From NCBI GenBank assembly GCA_023091735.1, contig JALKBU010000950.1, positions 1 to 19,912 on the forward strand: a DNA stretch of 19,912 nt. Direction: 5' to 3'. The DNA comes from Trichomonas tenax. Taxonomy: Eukaryota > Parabasalia > Trichomonadida > Trichomonadidae. Below, one piece after another: positions 16,625 through 19,912 of the stretch. The notes under the pieces were generated by a model that was not told the DNA's origin, ran no database searches, and was given only the letters and a program-made list of their open reading frames with translations. Each line of letters starts with the position of its first letter. The stretch's first letter is position 1. Position numbers and translations under genes: made by a program.

Positions 16625-18424
16625 ATGATAAAAACAAAAATTCCTATCGGACAAAGCGGTTTTGCAGTTACAAATTCAGAGAAAAAGGAAAAAAAAATTA
16701 TGGAATCAGAGATGGAATCTCAGTTTGACAACGAGCAACAGAAACGAAAGTACCCACTTGGCGTCAAAGTTCTCGTTGCCCTCAACGCTCTTGTTCTCGC
16801 GATCATCCTCGCGACACACTTAGTCGGTATCAGATTAGACAAGAGAATCAGTCACAACATCGCGCGAAACAGCAACATCGATCAGCAGTCGAAGGAGTTC
16901 CTCGCCGACCTCCCAGACATCACCCTTCCAGCCGCTTACGGCGTCCCACTTCACATCCGCAATCCGGCAACAAACCAGGCGAGCCGTGGAACGTGCTGGT
17001 GCTGGTCCATGCTCTACATACTCGAGACACAGTACCGCGAGCAGGGCATAAAGAAGGGCTATCTCAAGGAAAATGAGTATGTTAAATTCTCCATTCAAGC
17101 ATTCGCCGCCACAGTCGGAAACTTCTGCAGAGCACACCCGACTGAGAAAGTCTGCGGATACGGAAAGTTCCTCCAGGGATCAACAAACGATAACCAGGTC
17201 GAAGCATTCCCATACTTCTTGGAGGCAATCCAAGGCTTGAATTTGTCTGTCGTTCCAGACACAGTCTGCCCATACGTCCCAACACCAAGCAATATCACTG
17301 ATTTCCAGTGCGACAACTTCGCTGAGGCAAACAAGTCTAACCCAATCCGCTTCACATTCAAGGGCATGACAACAGTCTACGACACAAGAGCCATCAAGCA
17401 GCTCATCTTCCAGAAGAAGCATCCACTTGGTATCGGAACACCACTTGGAACAATTAGCTTCTATGTTAAGTGCACTGATGATGCTTACAAGAACCACCCA
17501 CAGTGCGTCAACAAGGTCACACGCTGCCCAGACACAGAAGACGAGCAGTACTGCGCACGCCTTGAATACCAGGGACGCACTAAGGATGGCACATTCGTCA
17601 CAATCGATAGCGCTGAACGCCAGACAAACTTCGGTGGCCACGCGATGAATGTTGTTGGCTACAACGATAACTGGCGCTACAACGCAAGAATCTCATCTGA
17701 GAAGTCTGTCCAGCCAGCTAAGGGCGCTCTTATCCTCCACAACTCATGGCGCGCTGATGGCCACTCTGTCGAGTACCTCCTTGGTGAGCGCACACTCGAG
17801 AACGAGCAGACATCCTGCCCGAACCACCGCGCTCCAGAGAACTGGATCCCAGCTACACTTGACTGCGTCACACAGAACAAAGATGACCCACACAAGTGCT
17901 CCAAGGATATTCTTCGTGTCCGTGGCCACGGTCTTACAGATGGCGCTGATATCCTTAACTGCGCATCTGATGATACATTCTACTGCGACAAGAAGCTTAA
18001 GTATGTTCTTAAGCGTGCTGCAGATAGTGAGGATGTTGATGCTTACGAGCTTGACACCGGCCTTCATGACGTCGCATTCATCGCATGGAGTGATGATGTT
18101 GCTCCACACGAGGTCAGGATCAAGACACTTCCATTCTGGGCTATCGACAGGTACTTCACAGTTGCTGGTAACGTCGTTGAGAACGACCCGAACGAGTGCG
18201 GCTTCTACGCTCTCCCATATCAGGTCGTCGAGAACATGAGGAGAAGGTCATGGGATCTCTTCGACAACTTCAAGTCTTCTGACTACGAGGTTGAGTTCGA
18301 GCCATCATCATATATTAGAGCTCCACAGTCGAAGAACTACAACACAAAGTGGCTCCAGGAATCCACATATACACAAACATACCCGAATATTGATGGCCCA
18401 ATCCCATTCAACTACGTTTATTGA
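16625..18424 (+). CDS. Membrane-anchored papain-family (C1) cysteine peptidase
   Basis: The 599-residue type II membrane protein has a polar 46-residue N-terminus, a membrane helix at about 47-69, then a C1 domain. The active site block is NQASRGTCWCWSM, with Gln118 (oxyanion) and Cys124; GGHAMNVVGY supplies His339, and LILHNSW supplies Asn373. All three catalytic residues and the oxyanion Gln are present. The Cys22-equivalent of papain is Arg121, so its usual disulfide is absent. The Cys-His distance (215 residues, about 134 in papain) shows a large insertion, and about 225 residues follow the Asn. No classical I29 propeptide is evident. Either Met1 or Met26 could initiate; both leave the anchor intact. 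Codons are far more C-ending and GC-rich than the neighbours', which suggests high expression. It ends convergently with the E2 gene, 103 bases between stops. Confidence 0.9.
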   Translation: MIKTKIPIGQSGFAVTNSEKKEKKIMESEMESQFDNEQQKRKYPLGVKVLVALNALVLAIILATHLVGIRLDKRISHNIARNSNIDQQSKEFLADLPDITLPAAYGVPLHIRNPATNQASRGTCWCWSMLYILETQYREQGIKKGYLKENEYVKFSIQAFAATVGNFCRAHPTEKVCGYGKFLQGSTNDNQVEAFPYFLEAIQGLNLSVVPDTVCPYVPTPSNITDFQCDNFAEANKSNPIRFTFKGMTTVYDTRAIKQLIFQKKHPLGIGTPLGTISFYVKCTDDAYKNHPQCVNKVTRCPDTEDEQYCARLEYQGRTKDGTFVTIDSAERQTNFGGHAMNVVGYNDNWRYNARISSEKSVQPAKGALILHNSWRADGHSVEYLLGERTLENEQTSCPNHRAPENWIPATLDCVTQNKDDPHKCSKDILRVRGHGLTDGADILNCASDDTFYCDKKLKYVLKRAADSEDVDAYELDTGLHDVAFIAWSDDVAPHEVRIKTLPFWAIDRYFTVAGNVVENDPNECGFYALPYQVVENMRRRSWDLFDNFKSSDYEVEFEPSSYIRAPQSKNYNTKWLQESTYTQTYPNIDGPIPFNYVY

Positions 18425-18527
18425 AATAACAAATACAATCACAAAAAGAGGAAAAAAAGAGTATTTCTAAAGTCTATAACAATTTAGTATTATAATAACT
18501 CTATAACATTATTTATTATAAAATAAA

Positions 18528-19475
18528 TTAAATCCAAACAATTAAAATAATCAATACAACTATCAAAATGATAACTATGACATCCTTCATAGGGTTAAAT
18601 GAGGCTAAGCGCTCTGTAGGAACAATCTTTTCCGGTATTTCAAGCGGTTGAAGAAGTGGAATTGAGAACAAACTTTGTCTGCTGTTAAACAAGTCTGCAG
18701 CACCTATCTGCGTCTGAGTCGAGCATTTAATGGGTGGAAAGTGATCAATGGAAGGAGTTTCCTCGGGATGTGAAATTTGTTCTGAGACTTGAAGAATCGG
18801 AGTTGCTTCTGGTTTTTGGTTTGTAATGGGTATCTTTTCTGGTTGTATTTCAATCTGCGGTGGTTCGAATGGGTTTTCTTCTTGAATTTTGTTATTAATT
18901 TCTATTTCTATTTCTTCTTCATTCGTTTCTGCCTCTTCGTTGTGTTCTTCACCTGGTTGGTTTTCATCCGAATTTTGATTAGAATTGTCATCTTTTTCTT
19001 CTGGAAGCGGATCTGGCTCTAAATGGAGATTGCACTTGTCGCACTTCCACTTTCTACTTGAAACAGCGAGTTTTCGCCGTGTTATTGGATCATTATTAAT
19101 TCCTCCGATTGCGCCTTCAGGATTCGTCGGGAAGAAAGCGATGAGTGCGATAAGTGCTGTTCTGACGTCCCATCCGGGATTCCACGCTTCTGGATGATAA
19201 GATGTAAATGATAAGCAAAGCCTCATATTTGTTTGAAAACGGCCGTTAGGTGTCAAGAATTCGACATCTGGTGGCGCCATCGGGTAATTTTGTGGGAAGG
19301 TGATCGTTCCATGATAAATTCCGCCTTCAAATGGCGTATCTTTCGGTCCTTTGATTGTGAAATGCCAGAAAAACAGGTCATTATCATCCGTTGGACCGGC
19401 AACGAACAAACCATCAGGGTCACTTTGCACTTTTTTGAGCTCAGACATTAATCGCTTCACGACAGTCGCACTCAT
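18528..19475 (-). CDS. Tail-anchored ubiquitin-conjugating enzyme, Ubc6/UBE2J type
   Basis: Starting at ATG 19475 the protein has 315 residues. Residues 1-120 form a UBC fold: SATVVKRLMSELKKVQ helix, FHFTIKGP-like strand (FFWHFTIKGPKDTPFEGG), FPQNYPMAPPDVEFLTPNGRF with TPNGRF in place of the usual HPN, then catalytic Cys87 in NMRLCLSFTSYHPEAWNPGWDVRTAL. This is the Ubc6/UBE2J signature. A CxxC (WKCDKCN) follows, as in UBE2J1. A long acidic, Pro-rich linker leads to a C-terminal helix at 299-315 (VIVIILIVVLIILIVWI), a tail anchor in the ER membrane. The family works with ER membrane E3 ligases in ERAD. The frame is open for 12 more codons upstream to a TTG, but ATG at 19475 puts the E2 fold at the right distance from the N-terminus; GTCAGAAAAATG precedes it. 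Confidence 0.93.
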   Translation of the reverse strand: MSATVVKRLMSELKKVQSDPDGLFVAGPTDDNDLFFWHFTIKGPKDTPFEGGIYHGTITFPQNYPMAPPDVEFLTPNGRFQTNMRLCLSFTSYHPEAWNPGWDVRTALIALIAFFPTNPEGAIGGINNDPITRRKLAVSSRKWKCDKCNLHLEPDPLPEEKDDNSNQNSDENQPGEEHNEEAETNEEEIEIEINNKIQEENPFEPPQIEIQPEKIPITNQKPEATPILQVSEQISHPEETPSIDHFPPIKCSTQTQIGAADLFNSRQSLFSIPLLQPLEIPEKIVPTERLASFNPMKDVIVIILIVVLIILIVWI

Positions 19476-19912
19476 TTTTCTGACCAATAAACATTTGTTT
19501 ACATGAGACAATCTAATAATTTAAATTTACGTGACAAAAAAATTAAAATGCAAATAAATGAATGATGTGGTCCCAAAATTGTGAACTGATAACAAATTTA
19601 GTAGTATACAGATTGTGATTTTTCGGTGTAATTCAAAATTTTGTCCACCTATGATAAATCCCCAATCTGAGAATATCCATAATCATGGCGTCACTGAATT
19701 TTCTACGCCTACTCAAACATCTCGATTTTTCTCCACCAGTATGAATATTTAAGGTCTAATTTTGGTGGCAAATGAAAAATTTTTTCATTTAAAATGCTGT
19801 GGATATATAAAGCATGAAAAATATATTATTCAATATTATATCAAAAAAATATCTTGATTTATTTTGATGTTAACTGACGGATTATCATTACTCATGTTGT
19901 TTGCATTCTGTG
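19476..19912. other. Upstream region of the E2 gene to the window end
   Basis: No gene recognised in about 430 bases. It contains an inverted repeat, AAATGAAAAA/TTTTTCATTT with one base between, at 19770-19790, whose arms carry TCATTT on both strands. Confidence 0.45.

Noticed and set aside
17180..17641. 153-codon minus-strand frame
   Set aside because: Antisense to the peptidase domain and produced by the same codon bias.
17649..18239. 196-codon plus-strand frame rich in Ser, Thr and His
   Set aside because: It overlaps the C1 peptidase in another frame; it is an artefact of that gene's C-ending codon bias.
19476..19511. Twelve-codon extension of the E2 gene to a TTG
   Set aside because: The UBC fold starts properly at ATG 19475; the extension begins at TTG and lengthens the N-terminus beyond the family norm.

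Overview
The window looks like nuclear DNA from a trichomonad parabasalid of the Trichomonas/Tritrichomonas type. Long intronless protein genes are separated by very AT-rich spacers. Two clear genes have a TCATTTTT-type initiator (Inr) 10-20 bases before the ATG, and a third has TCACTTTTT 48 bases before it. TAAA, the trichomonad poly(A) signal, lies at or just after most stop codons. Gene content is eukaryotic secretory pathway: class I alpha-mannosidase, Erv46/ERGIC3, a tail-anchored Ubc6/UBE2J-type E2, and papain-family peptidases. The genus cannot be fixed by eye.

Layout. 1-1226: a patch of foreign character. It holds a leftward partial reading frame and a rightward phage tail-fibre (collar-domain) protein with an in-frame stop in its 5' part. 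1346-1520: two copies of a 66-base direct repeat. 1634-4610: a leftward graveyard of broken copies of two genes in alternation. These are the 3' end of the coiled-coil gene at 4895-7885 and a papain-like (C1) gene, the longest C1 copy being 2496-3822. 4895-7885: an intact 996-residue coiled-coil protein with a C-terminal membrane segment. 8622-10163: a GH47 mannosidase with all catalytic residues but apparently no ATG start. 10501-10794: an orphan membrane-protein fragment. 10997-12100: an Erv46/ERGIC3 cargo receptor. 12627-14183: a GH47 homologue that has lost every catalytic residue. 14259-16130: a pure coiled-coil protein. 16625-18424: a membrane-anchored C1 peptidase with strong C-ending codon bias. 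18528-19475: the tail-anchored E2.

Working together. Several genes belong to ER quality control and ER-Golgi traffic: GH47 trimming, a GH47 pseudoenzyme, Erv46, and an ERAD-type E2. Co-location in a protist genome does not prove a functional unit. The most notable points are the GH47 enzyme/pseudoenzyme pair flanking Erv46, the TTG at the only possible N-terminus of the active-looking GH47, the C1 relic whose catalytic residues were all replaced, the tandem decayed coil+C1 arrangement, and the phage-like collar protein. No tRNA, rRNA or CRISPR array was recognised.
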